A stretch of 64,000 nt of DNA, from positions 496,001 to 560,000 of the forward strand of contig NZ_JAAEHL010000002.1 in the NCBI RefSeq assembly GCF_010614725.1, written 5' to 3'. The translations under genes were made by a program, and so were the position numbers. Source of the stretch: Flavobacterium ajazii. Its GTDB lineage: Bacteria; Bacteroidota; Bacteroidia; Flavobacteriales; Flavobacteriaceae. The notes below the pieces were generated by a model. It made no database searches. It was not told where the DNA came from and saw only the letters and a list, made by a program, of their open reading frames with translations. This document shows, one piece after another, positions 15,227 to 24,257 of the stretch (its first letter is position 1; every line of letters starts with the position of its first letter).

Positions 15227-17959
15227 TTAATAGAACAACCAGTCTACCGCGCCTTTTTCGCCTGCATCGATGTAACCGACATCACGGGTTGTGATGGTTT
15301 GATCGGCATCGATGAAGCCTAAAATCAGGACTCTTCCTTTTCCTAAATCCAGTTTGTTTTCGCCCGGCTGGAAGGTGTAGGTGTGAATGTTTATCCTTGG
15401 CAATTCTTTCAAATTCATTGCACTTGCCAGAATCACTTCGGCTTGTCCGTGTGCATTTCCGGAAGCATCTGTTTCTAAACTTGGCGGGAACAAAAATCTT
15501 TTCTGATCAGAATTGAAATAACCAACAACCAGTTTTACGGCTTTAGTGTTTTTGAATTTCAGGTGTGTTCCGTTTTCGTTTTGTGATGTTTCATCGAAAG
15601 CAATTCCTTTTAGGTTTTGCAGTTCAGGAGCTATTTTTGTCAGTTCAGAAATTGGTGTTCCGTATACTTTTGTTCCGCTTTTGACTGCGTAAGTTCCTTT
15701 GCTTTCGCTTAATAAGGTTACCTCAGCGGTTTTCCACGGCTTGCCTTCTTTAGTTACGATTTTACCGTCTTTTGATGATTTCAGCAAATCTAAATTTCGC
15801 TTGAAATTAGCCAATTCACGTTCATAATGTGGCAATAATTCAGCCCATGTTTTGTTGTTTCCATCGTCTCCGCCAATCGGAATTCTGCGTTGTGCCGTCT
15901 GCATACTGTTCGCATATAAATAATGGTCTTTGGTCAAATTGACCAATTTTTCATAATATTCGATGCTTTTTTCAAGATGCGGAAGCGCTTTATCCAAATC
16001 GGAAATATCATTAGAATAACTGTATCGCAACACTAACAAAGCTGTTTTTACTTTTTCCGAAAAGAAATCGGCGAAAGCTTTGTAAGCGTGTACATCGTTT
16101 TTCAGACGCAGGAATTCTTCTTTGTCTTTGGTTACGCTGGCCTCGGCTTTGTCAATGGCTTCAACGGCTAATCTTCCATGTTCTGTGATTTCGGCAATAA
16201 TCTGCGTTGGCAATTCGCCTGAATGCGGTTCTTTGTTCCATTCTTTTTTGGCATATTCCAAAAGCAATTCTCCCGCAGGCCCGCAGGATTCGTGGAATCC
16301 CGGATAGACCCTCCATTTTGATGGATTGACCAATTGGCTTTCGAACATTCCTAACAATAAAGTCTGACGATTTCCTTCGGTAATTCCGAAACGTCTTAAA
16401 GTTTTTGGAGCAATTTCTCCGGTTTCTTCGTAGGCTTTTAAGATATTATTGGCACCTTCTGAATCGGTTCCGTATTTATTGGCCAAGTCTTTATCCCAAT
16501 ATTTGATTTCTTCATTTCGGTCTCTTTTGCTATCCCAAGCGTATCTTGCCCAGGCTTTGTACCAAATCCAGTCACGATCCATTTCGAGTAATCGTTTACC
16601 ATCAGCCAATTTATCAGCTGAATATGGCCAGTCCCAGTAGGAAGCCTGCGGATATAAGTGCAATGCATTGGCTCCGTGAACGCTGTGCATCGCTTTAACC
16701 GTTTTCTGGATAAAGTCCGGCGATCCGTAACGGAAAGGTTCGAGGTTTGCCAGAATATGTACGTTTTCAATATGAATTGATTTAAGAGAACTCAATTGTT
16801 TGTGCGTTTCGCCCCAAGGTCCGCCAGGTGTATAAGTCGTCAACGATTCTCCGGTGTATTTGCTTTCTGTGTACAGGTTTTTGTACAATGGAAGCGATTT
16901 TTCCATTACCAAAGGTCCGTCGGTGTCGTGAGAACGCAGAATAATTGGCGGTTCATCGGTTCTTCCTAATGCTTTCAGTCCGTCCTGAACACCCGGAATA
17001 ATGGTTTTGGTAAACCATTCTACGTCGTCATCGACAGTATTGATGGCTTCTCCAAGGCAAACCAATAGTCCAACGTTCGGATATTTTTCGATAAAGGCAC
17101 TAATTGATTTTCGGGTATAATCGGAAAGCAAAGGTGTAATTGGTCTTGAACGATCCTGTGTTTTCATATTATAATGCTCCGCAAAAGGTTTGGAAACAAT
17201 GATATTATAGAACATTTGGATGACCCAGATTCCTCGTTTGTTGGCTTCTACGGTTAGGTATTTGTAGATTTCCTCGTTCTTTTTGAAATCTTCGTCGCTT
17301 ACTTCAACGGCAAACGGATAATCTTTTAGTTTTACCAAAGAAGCAAAAGGGTGTCCATTCCATAGGTACAATGAGTTCATGCGGTTATCGACCATCATAT
17401 CGAGGTATTTTGTCCATAGTTTTTTATCGTAAAACCAAGGAAAAGTTTCCGGTGTATATGGGTATTCGTAAACGTCCCTGCCAGGAAGGTAAACCGGCTT
17501 CTGCATTCCGATACAGGCTCCTCTCAAAACCATTTCGGGACTGTCTTCAATATTGATTTCTGATGGAATTTCGCCAGTCGATTTAATGCGGTCAATCAGT
17601 TCCATTGCGCCGTATAAAGCTCCAGTTGCATCGGTTCCTTCAATGTAAATGAAGTTTTTTTGCGTACGGATTTGGAAACCTTCTTTCTTTGTTAACTGGC
17701 TGTCATCGATTTTAGCAGTTTTGGCGTTTTGATTCCAAAAATCGGTTCCTTTTTCGCCAATAACGATTACTTTATCTTTTGATTTTTTAGGTGCTTTGTC
17801 TGCAAAAACTACTTTGAATCCTTTTGTTGTTGCTGTTTCGGATAGTTTTTCGGCTCCGTATTTCGCTCTTGGTGCATTGGCATCACGAACAATGGTGATG
17901 TTTTGTGCCGATGCAAAAGTGGCGTATAATCCTAAAAAGAGTAAGCTTAGATATTTCAT
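15227..17959 (-). CDS. Glycoside hydrolase of unassigned family with GH20/GH67-type N-terminal domain
   Basis: This 910-residue secreted protein has a signal peptide ending TFASAQ. Residues 20-145 look like the zincin-like N-terminal fold found before GH20 and GH67 barrels (VIVIGEKG, GFQIRTQKNFIYIEG, ALYGAMELID). The predicted TIM barrel (about 150-480) has acidic residues in YLWNGHPFA, LVCLGEAIN, LRSHDTDG and HILANLEPFR. A helical domain (about 480-720) and a C-terminal beta-sandwich ending GYIDAGEKGAVDWLFY follow. The overall plan suggests a retaining or inverting exo-acting enzyme for a uronic acid such as alpha-glucuronate or alpha-galacturonate, but I cannot place it in a characterised CAZy family. 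GH115 was considered; its N-terminal motifs are absent. Periplasmic location and side-chain trimming are inferred from context. Confidence 0.65.
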   Translation of the reverse strand: MKYLSLLFLGLYATFASAQNITIVRDANAPRAKYGAEKLSETATTKGFKVVFADKAPKKSKDKVIVIGEKGTDFWNQNAKTAKIDDSQLTKKEGFQIRTQKNFIYIEGTDATGALYGAMELIDRIKSTGEIPSEINIEDSPEMVLRGACIGMQKPVYLPGRDVYEYPYTPETFPWFYDKKLWTKYLDMMVDNRMNSLYLWNGHPFASLVKLKDYPFAVEVSDEDFKKNEEIYKYLTVEANKRGIWVIQMFYNIIVSKPFAEHYNMKTQDRSRPITPLLSDYTRKSISAFIEKYPNVGLLVCLGEAINTVDDDVEWFTKTIIPGVQDGLKALGRTDEPPIILRSHDTDGPLVMEKSLPLYKNLYTESKYTGESLTTYTPGGPWGETHKQLSSLKSIHIENVHILANLEPFRYGSPDFIQKTVKAMHSVHGANALHLYPQASYWDWPYSADKLADGKRLLEMDRDWIWYKAWARYAWDSKRDRNEEIKYWDKDLANKYGTDSEGANNILKAYEETGEIAPKTLRRFGITEGNRQTLLLGMFESQLVNPSKWRVYPGFHESCGPAGELLLEYAKKEWNKEPHSGELPTQIIAEITEHGRLAVEAIDKAEASVTKDKEEFLRLKNDVHAYKAFADFFSEKVKTALLVLRYSYSNDISDLDKALPHLEKSIEYYEKLVNLTKDHYLYANSMQTAQRRIPIGGDDGNNKTWAELLPHYERELANFKRNLDLLKSSKDGKIVTKEGKPWKTAEVTLLSESKGTYAVKSGTKVYGTPISELTKIAPELQNLKGIAFDETSQNENGTHLKFKNTKAVKLVVGYFNSDQKRFLFPPSLETDASGNAHGQAEVILASAMNLKELPRINIHTYTFQPGENKLDLGKGRVLILGFIDADQTITTRDVGYIDAGEKGAVDWLFY

Positions 17960-17992
17960 TGTATTTTAATTTTATTCCTGAGAATGATTTTT

Positions 17993-18114
17993 AACCACAT
18001 AGAAACATAGTTTTATTTTAATCAAAAAAGGCGTTTCACTTTTTTTAAAAACACAGAGCTATGTGAACCAAAATATTGGCTATCCAACTCTTTTTTTCTA
18101 TGTTTCTATGTGGT
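17993..18114. repeat. 122-bp palindromic element (AACCACATAGAAACATAG), copy 1
   Basis: The ends are inverted repeats, AACCACATAGAAACATAG at the left and CTATGTTTCTATGTGGT at the right. The interior is also conserved with the second copy at 33847-33970: AAAAAAGGCGTTTCACTTTTT, then ACAGAGCTATG and GAACCAA-ATATTGGCT. No ORF. The two related copies with terminal inverted repeats resemble a non-autonomous mobile or structured RNA element. Confidence 0.85.
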
Positions 18115-18157
18115 AAAATTTTATTTTTATTGGTTACACCAAATAGATTGCTCTTGT

Positions 18158-19051
18158 TTAATTCTGAAAAATTTTCTTCAAATAAGCTACGTTGGCTCCG
18201 TAATTGGCTTTTACGTTATGTACCTGCGTTACGTCGCGGGAACGTTCTACGATCAGCCAGCCACTCCATTTCATTTCGTCCAGCGTTTTTTTGATTTTTG
18301 GCATATCAACGTTTTTGTCGTTTTCAAGCCAAACGCTGTCTGTTGTTGAAGCGTGAATCTGAGCCAGGTGTTTTTTACCTAAAATTTTTAATTCGGTTGC
18401 GATGTCTCTTCCGTTATCTACTGCGTTCGCAAAATTGAAAGAGCTTTTAATGTGTTTACAGCCAATTTCTTCCAATAGCTTTTTTTCTTCAGTCGCATTC
18501 AGTGAAGTTTCAATAGCAATTACTCCGCCAATTTTACCGACTTGCTTTCCGGCCCATTTTAATCTTTCGATAATGATTGGACGCAGTTCCGGATTTTTCG
18601 TCAAATCACTTTCGGTACCCAAAGGCAGATAAGCGACTTTTACTTTCATGTTTTTCATTGTTGCCACACAATCGTTAATCATCAAGTTAATTGAATCTCT
18701 TTTGGCAAATGATTGTGCGTAAAATCCGGACATTGCAATCGAACTGATTCCGACACCCGTTTCTTTGGACTTATCCAGAAATTTTTGTCTTTCGATTGGA
18801 TCACCTAATTTACTGTCAAATGTGGGTCTTTTTCCTAATCCGCCCATATCGAGCTCGATTCCGTCTGCTTTTATTTCGCTAGCCAAACCAAAGGCACCGA
18901 GTTTTTGTCTTTTTAAAATCATCCAATCGCAGACTGCCACTTTGTATTTTTGCTTTTTTGATGATTGAGCAGAAACTTCGCTATTGAAAGTACTGCACAA
19001 AACAGCAAGGAACAAGACAATGGCGTTTCTTTTAAAATAATTTACTTTCAT
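18158..19051 (-). CDS. Secreted sugar phosphate isomerase/epimerase-like TIM-barrel protein
   Basis: This 297-residue protein has a signal peptide (hydrophobic core IVLFLAVLCSTF, cleavage near EVSAQ). The mature part is a xylose-isomerase-like (AP endonuclease 2 superfamily) barrel with candidate metal ligands in ADGIELDMGG, VIAIETSLN, AQIHAST and LIVERSRD near the C-terminus. Cytoplasmic relatives isomerise or epimerise sugars and keto-sugars. A periplasmic version in a polysaccharide locus may act on free keto-sugars or oxidised sugars released by the enzymes around it; this is inference. It lies between an unassigned glycosidase and a propeller protein, all on the minus strand. No substrate can be named. 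Confidence 0.8.
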   Translation of the reverse strand: MKVNYFKRNAIVLFLAVLCSTFNSEVSAQSSKKQKYKVAVCDWMILKRQKLGAFGLASEIKADGIELDMGGLGKRPTFDSKLGDPIERQKFLDKSKETGVGISSIAMSGFYAQSFAKRDSINLMINDCVATMKNMKVKVAYLPLGTESDLTKNPELRPIIIERLKWAGKQVGKIGGVIAIETSLNATEEKKLLEEIGCKHIKSSFNFANAVDNGRDIATELKILGKKHLAQIHASTTDSVWLENDKNVDMPKIKKTLDEMKWSGWLIVERSRDVTQVHNVKANYGANVAYLKKIFQN

Positions 19052-19072
19052 TTTTTATCATTAAAAATCTGC

Positions 19073-19130
19073 TGAATCTGCTAAATCTGCGTGCTTATTT
19101 TTTTCTCACGCAGATTTACGCAGATAATTT
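19073..19130. repeat. CGCAGATTT-type inverted repeat
   Basis: AAATCTGCGTG pairs with CACGCAGATTT across a short T-rich loop, and AATCTGC is iterated on the left side. Similar CAGATTT-rich palindromes occur at 24172-24236 and 38659-38724. Located between the isomerase-like gene and the propeller gene. Confidence 0.7.
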
Positions 19131-19145
19131 TTTAAATCTTTTAAT

Positions 19146-20294
19146 TTATTCTTCTTCCGCTTTAACAGCCTTTACTTCAACGCCTTCCTGTCCAGGCCAG
19201 ATTCCGTTTTTGATTGGAAGTGCTACCAGTTTTTTAGGATCAATTTTTACGTATTTCAGTTTTTCTCTTCTCCAAGTATACACTATATGCACCATTCCGT
19301 CTGAGCTCTGAATGATCGATGGATAGGAATATTGACTGATTTTTGAATCTTCCAAAACTAATGTCGCTTTCCAATTGATTCCGTCATCAGAAATAGATAG
19401 GTTTAAAGGCGTTCTTGGTCCTTTAGCTTCTTTTCCCGGAGGCAAAACGTGGTTGTAAACCAATAAATGTTTTCCGTTTTTCAATGTTACAGCATCGGTT
19501 CCTGAATTGTTATTTGGTAATCCGATTAACTCCAACTCTGACCATGTTTTTCCATTGTCTTTAGAAAAAGTGCTAAAAATGGCTCTGTTTTTGGTTCTTC
19601 CAATCGCCTGAACACTTCCGTCTTTATGAAACAAAATACTTGGCTGAATAGCATTTATTTTTTGTTTTCCTCTTGAAATAGTATCGCCCATCACCCAGGT
19701 TTTTCCAAAGTCCGGGCTTGATTCCATACGTAAATGCCAGCCATTTCCTTCGATGCTTGAAGGAAGCAATAAAGTTCCGTTACTCAATAAAACCGGTTTG
19801 TTTTTGATTGGTCCCAAGAAATCTTTACTCGGCATATCAATTTTATCAGACCAGGTTTTTCCTCCATCAGAAGAAGTTCTGTAAACACCCCACCACTCGG
19901 ATGGTTTTGGCCCTATTTTATAAAACAGCATCAAATCGCCTCCCGGAATTTGGTACAAAACAGGATTCCAGGTTGGAAATCTTTTCCCGTCCGGCATCAC
20001 TCCATCGGCTACTTTAATTGCTTCACCCCATTTATCGCTTCCTTTTGGTTTAATCGCTGAATAAATACAAACGTCTGGATGTCTTTCGTGCGATCCTCCA
20101 AACCATGAAGCCACTAAATCTCCATTGGTTGCTTCCACAATGGTTACAGCGTGACAGGAAGGATATGGTGCTTTGTCGTAAATGAATTCATCTACCAAAA
20201 TCCCTTCTTTCCATGTCTTTTTTTCTAAAGCCGATTTACAGCTTCCCAAAAGCAATAGTCCCAAAAAGGCAATCGTTATGTGTTTCAATTTCAT
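19146..20294 (-). CDS. Lipoprotein of the sialidase-like BNR propeller superfamily
   Basis: This 382-residue protein has a lipoprotein signal peptide (LLLLGSC, Cys19), so it is probably surface- or periplasm-anchored. It carries an SWFGGSHERHPDVCIYSA motif near the N-terminus and four Asp-box repeats: SSDGGKTWSDK, SPDFGKTWVM, SKDNGKTWSE and SDDGINWKA. This defines a six-bladed propeller of the BNR_2/sialidase-like type. Sialic acid is absent from plant pectin, so GH33-type sialidase activity is unlikely. Possible roles include cleavage of KDO- or DHA-like acids of rhamnogalacturonan II, or lyase action at rhamnose-glucuronate bonds, both known for propeller enzymes. Neither is shown by sequence here. 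Gene order suggests co-transcription with the isomerase-like gene. The 253-bp gap upstream is AT-rich and shows no clear element. Confidence 0.8.
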   Translation of the reverse strand: MKLKHITIAFLGLLLLGSCKSALEKKTWKEGILVDEFIYDKAPYPSCHAVTIVEATNGDLVASWFGGSHERHPDVCIYSAIKPKGSDKWGEAIKVADGVMPDGKRFPTWNPVLYQIPGGDLMLFYKIGPKPSEWWGVYRTSSDGGKTWSDKIDMPSKDFLGPIKNKPVLLSNGTLLLPSSIEGNGWHLRMESSPDFGKTWVMGDTISRGKQKINAIQPSILFHKDGSVQAIGRTKNRAIFSTFSKDNGKTWSELELIGLPNNNSGTDAVTLKNGKHLLVYNHVLPPGKEAKGPRTPLNLSISDDGINWKATLVLEDSKISQYSYPSIIQSSDGMVHIVYTWRREKLKYVKIDPKKLVALPIKNGIWPGQEGVEVKAVKAEEE

Positions 20295-20547
20295 TATTTA
20301 TATTTTAAAATATTATGTGTTTTATTTTCAATGGATTACACAAAAATAAATATGCAAAAATTTATTAAGTGTAAAAATAACACTAAATAAATGATTTTGC
20401 AACCTGTACAGTCCTGAATTAAGGAAAATTTGTGTTTTAAAAGAATATTATGAGATCGCTATTGTAAATTCTATCTAGTTTTACAATTGCCTTTTTTGAA
20501 ATTTTCTTGCAATAAGAGAATACTTGTTACGAAACAATCTTTATAAT

Positions 20548-21366
20548 TTATTCAGACAAACCTTTTTTCTTTGGGGGCAGAAAGTTCTCGCCTGTAACCA
20601 CATTTTTACCCGTTTGCTGTTCTAATTCTATTCTCGCATTTTTAGCAACTGCACCACCTTTTTTACCGGCTTTAGCATTTTCCAGTAATCCTTTTGCTTC
20701 TTCATTTTCGGCTATTTGTCTGGTAGAAAGTTCGGCAAGTGCTGTAAAAATCAATTCTGCTTCGCTCATGTGGTCGCGTAGGTTTTGTGATTTTAATCCT
20801 TTTGCTTCTTTGTGTTTTTTTACCGAAAGTCCTGTCCATTCCTGATGGATGATATTGGTCAGAATAGCAAATTCTTTTTTCTCCTGAATACCTGATTCTT
20901 TCCAGTAATCGGTGAGTTTATTGCGCGTCTCCTGTCCCATCATTCGTTGCTGAATCCACTTTTCGCTTCGTCCGTGCTGTTTCCAGTTTTCTCTGGCACG
21001 GTCTATACTCTGTGAAGGATCCTGAATTTCCTGAATGCGTTCATAGCCTACTTTTGCCAGCCATTGTTTAAAAGGCTCTGCTTTGGGTGATGGAATAGAT
21101 TGTACCAATCGAAGAATATGCTCAACATTGCCTGCCAATGTTTTTCGTTTTTTCCCATTGGTAAGCATCGTTACCTGGGGACAATTTGTCCCTATGTAAC
21201 TTCCAAGTTCAACATCTCTTTTCCTTATTTTTTTTAAATAGTCTGTAGGGTTTTTGGAATCTGTTAAAGCTTCAACAATGTCTACTATTGAAAAATACCA
21301 TATTTCATTATCAGCATCATAATGACTTCGTACTTTTTTATCTTCGAAAATTTTAACAGCGTCCAT
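20548..21366 (-). CDS. Bro-N (BRO family) domain protein
   Basis: This 272-residue cytoplasmic protein begins with a Bro-N-like DNA-binding domain: VKIFEDKKVRSHYDADNE, WYFSIVDIVEALTD, and DYLKKIRKRD to about residue 110. A helical middle contains EPFKQWLAKVGYERIQE and RARENWKQHGRS, and the Lys/Gly-rich C-terminus has AKAGKKGGAVAKNAR. Bro-N proteins are typical of phages and mobile elements (antirepressors), but chromosomal orphan copies like this are common and largely uncharacterised. It has no functional link to pectin enzymes, interrupts the locus between a propeller lipoprotein and a GH78 gene, and has no recognisable integrase or phage neighbours. Role unknown. Confidence 0.8.
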   Translation of the reverse strand: MDAVKIFEDKKVRSHYDADNEIWYFSIVDIVEALTDSKNPTDYLKKIRKRDVELGSYIGTNCPQVTMLTNGKKRKTLAGNVEHILRLVQSIPSPKAEPFKQWLAKVGYERIQEIQDPSQSIDRARENWKQHGRSEKWIQQRMMGQETRNKLTDYWKESGIQEKKEFAILTNIIHQEWTGLSVKKHKEAKGLKSQNLRDHMSEAELIFTALAELSTRQIAENEEAKGLLENAKAGKKGGAVAKNARIELEQQTGKNVVTGENFLPPKKKGLSE

Positions 21367-21411
21367 AATTAGGTTTTAAACTTACTAATACAATAATACG
21401 AAAAACCTTCT

Positions 21412-24156
21412 TTATTTTACACTCAAAACATACGACCCTGATGGCAAAGTCAGGATGATGTTATTGTTTTCGGTTTTATAAGATGATTTATCAAGTTTCT
21501 GATTGTTCACTGTTACCGAAGAGGCATTTTTTGTTGGCAAATACACCACAGCCGATGAATTGGCCGGAATAGTAATTTTCCATTCTAAAGTGTTTTTGTT
21601 TTTCTTCCAGTCGCTTTTTATCAGACCATACATAGATTCATAAGACGCGTTTACAAAAGTCAATCCCGCATTAAAATCCGGTTTCATAATTATTTGCTTG
21701 AAACCCAGAGTTTCAGGATTGCTCTTGATTCCTGCCATATTTTCGTAGTACCAGATCAGTAAATCGCCCAAAAGCATCACATGATTTTGTGAATTCATGG
21801 ACGGATCAGCGGTATTTCCGTTCCATAATTCCCAAATGGTGGTGGCACCGTTTTCGACCATAAAGCCCCAGCTTGGGTAGGTTTTGTTGGAAGCTAATTT
21901 GAAAGCTAAATCCCCTCTTCCGAAATTCGTCAGCGTTCGCATCAAAAATTGCGTTCCGATAACTCCTGTACTGATATGTCCTTGTTTAGTCACCTCAACT
22001 TCGTGAGCCATATTTTGAAATACTTTGTCTTTTACATCTTCAGGAACCATTCCGAAAGCCAAAGGCAAGAGATTAGCCGTAACCGTATTATTGGCGTAAG
22101 TGTTTTTGTCAACATTAAAAAATTTAGTGTTGAATGCTTTTTTGATTCTTGTAGCCAAATCATCATAATGTGCAATATCGGCATCTGCATTTGTTATTTT
22201 GGCAAACTTTTTCATGATTGTCAAAAGCTGATAATAAAACGCACTCGATAACAATTGTCCATCGGTTAAACGGGCAGGATCTTTGGAACGAATCAATTCC
22301 AGCGATTCCGGCGGAACGCACCAGTCACCGTATTTGTCCTTATCCATCAAATCATTTTGCAGATAATTTTCCTCCATATACACCATCCATTTTTTCATGT
22401 ATGGATATTGTTTTTTAATCACTTCCGCATCACCAAATTGTTGGTACAGCATATCACCCACCGTGATGTACGTTCCCGGCCAGGTCACATTATCACCATA
22501 ATAACGCCAAAATGCCGGCGCCACATCAGGCAATCCTCCGTCCTGTGTTTGGGAATATTTGATATCATCCAGCCATTTGACATACAAAGTCTGGTTATCG
22601 AATAAAAAACTTTCGCCATAGGCACCTGTTGTGCGGTCGCCCAGCCAAGGCTGACGCTCATTTCTTTGTGGACAGTCAATCGGCATTCCTTTGTAATTTC
22701 CGCTAATTCCCCACCAGGCATTTTTGAAAATCTGGTTCATTGTGGCATCCGAAGATTCAAATGTTCCAGTCGTTTTAAGATCATCATACACTACTTTTCC
22801 AACGAAATTATCTAGTGTTGGTTTGGTAGAAAAACCCGAAATTTCTACAAATCGGAATCCGTGAAATATAAAACGTGGTTCCCAGATTTCTTCGCCTTCT
22901 CCTTTTAAAGTATAAACATCGGTGGTTTTGGCATCACGCAAATTGGCAATATAGAGCGAACCGTCTTTCTGCAAAGATTCTGCGAATTTCATTGTGATTT
23001 TATCTCCGCTTTTCCCTTTTACTTTCAGTTGCAACCAGCCCACCATATTCTGACCCATATCGAGAATGTAAGTCCCTTTTGCAGTAGCTTTAATCGAAAT
23101 TGGTTTTACTTCGCCCATTATTTTCATATACGGCGACATTTGCGCTTCATAAAAACCGCCCGGTTCCTGAACGTATCGTGCATTTACCCAGTTTTTATCG
23201 TCAAAATTGATGGTAGCCCAGCCTTTCATTTCCTTGCGGGCATCGTATTCTTCACCGTCGTATTCGTTGTTGGACAAAATTGGTCCATCAGTAGTTAATT
23301 TCCAGGTGTCATCAGTTCTGATAACTTCTTTGCTTCCATCGGTATATTCGACAAATAACTGCAAAGCCATTTTCGGAAAACCAAATGATTTGATTTTATA
23401 AGGTTTGTAATCCTGACGCATTGCAAAAAAACGTCCATTTCCTAAAATCGTTCCCAGCATATTTTTGCCTTCTTTCAGTTGCGAAGTCACATCAAAAACA
23501 TTGTATTTTACGTTTTTGGTGTAATCCGTCGGAACGGGTGCCAAAACCTGATCGCCAATTTTGTTTCCGTTTATGTACAGCTCATACAAGCCCATTCCCA
23601 TAATGTAAACCTTGGCGTTTTTGACCTGTTTTTTCAGGTTGATTTCTTTTCGCAGATAGCGTGCAGACAATTTGGAATACTGCGAAATACTGTCATCTTT
23701 CGACAATTTTTCATAACCAATCCAGCGAGTTGATTTCCAATCGGCATAGGTTAAAATCCCGATGCTGAAATGTGCAGTTACAGCCGATTTGATTTCGCCT
23801 TTATTCGTAAAAACAATTACTTTCCAAAACGCATTTTGTCGGTCACCCAGCTTTTTTCCGTTGTAAATAATATTTACCGAAGCATCGCTTTCTATTTTTC
23901 CGCTATCCCACAAATCGGCCTTGTTCGCATTTAGGTTTTCTAAAGTCGAAGCGACCATAATTTGATAGGCAGTCTGTTTTACATCGTTTACATCTGCTTT
24001 TATTTGCCAGCTCAAACGAGGTTTGAGTACATCAATTCCTTCCGGATTGTTCAGCATTTCGCATTGCAGGTTGGTGACGCTGATTTTATTTTGGGCTTGC
24101 GCCGAAAGCGAAATCAAGGTTATAATGATGAATGTATATAGAAATGATTTTTTCAT
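21412..24156 (-). CDS. GH78 alpha-L-rhamnosidase (first copy)
   Basis: This 914-residue secreted protein has a signal peptide ending LSAQAQ. It follows the GH78 plan: an N-terminal beta-sandwich (NLQCEMLNNPEGIDVLKPRL, LSWQIKAD), two further sandwich domains with the NGKKLGDRQNAFWKV and LYINGNKIGDQ segments, then an (alpha/alpha)6 barrel from about 480. The family signature is IDCPQRNERQPWLGDRT, containing the glutamate of the general-acid region. The later ENGATTIWELWNG segment carries a second conserved glutamate. The C-terminal sandwich ends ILTLPSGSYVLSVK. It removes terminal alpha-L-rhamnose from rhamnogalacturonan, probably in the periplasm. The signature differs from that of the second GH78 (31048-33798), suggesting a different linkage or chain. 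Confidence 0.93.
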   Translation of the reverse strand: MKKSFLYTFIIITLISLSAQAQNKISVTNLQCEMLNNPEGIDVLKPRLSWQIKADVNDVKQTAYQIMVASTLENLNANKADLWDSGKIESDASVNIIYNGKKLGDRQNAFWKVIVFTNKGEIKSAVTAHFSIGILTYADWKSTRWIGYEKLSKDDSISQYSKLSARYLRKEINLKKQVKNAKVYIMGMGLYELYINGNKIGDQVLAPVPTDYTKNVKYNVFDVTSQLKEGKNMLGTILGNGRFFAMRQDYKPYKIKSFGFPKMALQLFVEYTDGSKEVIRTDDTWKLTTDGPILSNNEYDGEEYDARKEMKGWATINFDDKNWVNARYVQEPGGFYEAQMSPYMKIMGEVKPISIKATAKGTYILDMGQNMVGWLQLKVKGKSGDKITMKFAESLQKDGSLYIANLRDAKTTDVYTLKGEGEEIWEPRFIFHGFRFVEISGFSTKPTLDNFVGKVVYDDLKTTGTFESSDATMNQIFKNAWWGISGNYKGMPIDCPQRNERQPWLGDRTTGAYGESFLFDNQTLYVKWLDDIKYSQTQDGGLPDVAPAFWRYYGDNVTWPGTYITVGDMLYQQFGDAEVIKKQYPYMKKWMVYMEENYLQNDLMDKDKYGDWCVPPESLELIRSKDPARLTDGQLLSSAFYYQLLTIMKKFAKITNADADIAHYDDLATRIKKAFNTKFFNVDKNTYANNTVTANLLPLAFGMVPEDVKDKVFQNMAHEVEVTKQGHISTGVIGTQFLMRTLTNFGRGDLAFKLASNKTYPSWGFMVENGATTIWELWNGNTADPSMNSQNHVMLLGDLLIWYYENMAGIKSNPETLGFKQIIMKPDFNAGLTFVNASYESMYGLIKSDWKKNKNTLEWKITIPANSSAVVYLPTKNASSVTVNNQKLDKSSYKTENNNIILTLPSGSYVLSVK

Positions 24157-24171
24157 AAGTTGTAATTTTTA

Positions 24172-24236
24172 TTTCACGCAGATTTTGCAGATTTAGGCAG
24201 ATTTTATTTGAATAATATTGAGATAAAAATCTGCAT
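24172..24236. repeat. Iterated GCAGATTT sequence with inverted partner
   Basis: TTTCACGCAGATTTTGCAGA is followed by further GCAGATTT units and, at the right end, AAAAATCTGCA, which can pair with the left arm. Related to the palindromes at 19073-19130 and 38659-38724. Confidence 0.55.
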
Positions 24237-24257
24237 TTATCGGGTAGGACTTTTTCG

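Noticed and set aside
15227..17959. GH115 alpha-glucuronidase
   Set aside because: Similar length, but the GH115 N-terminal motifs are not seen and the domain order differs.
19146..20294. Annotation as a true sialidase
   Set aside because: Asp-boxes show only the propeller fold; sialic acid is not expected in this plant-pectin context and the arginine triad was not established.
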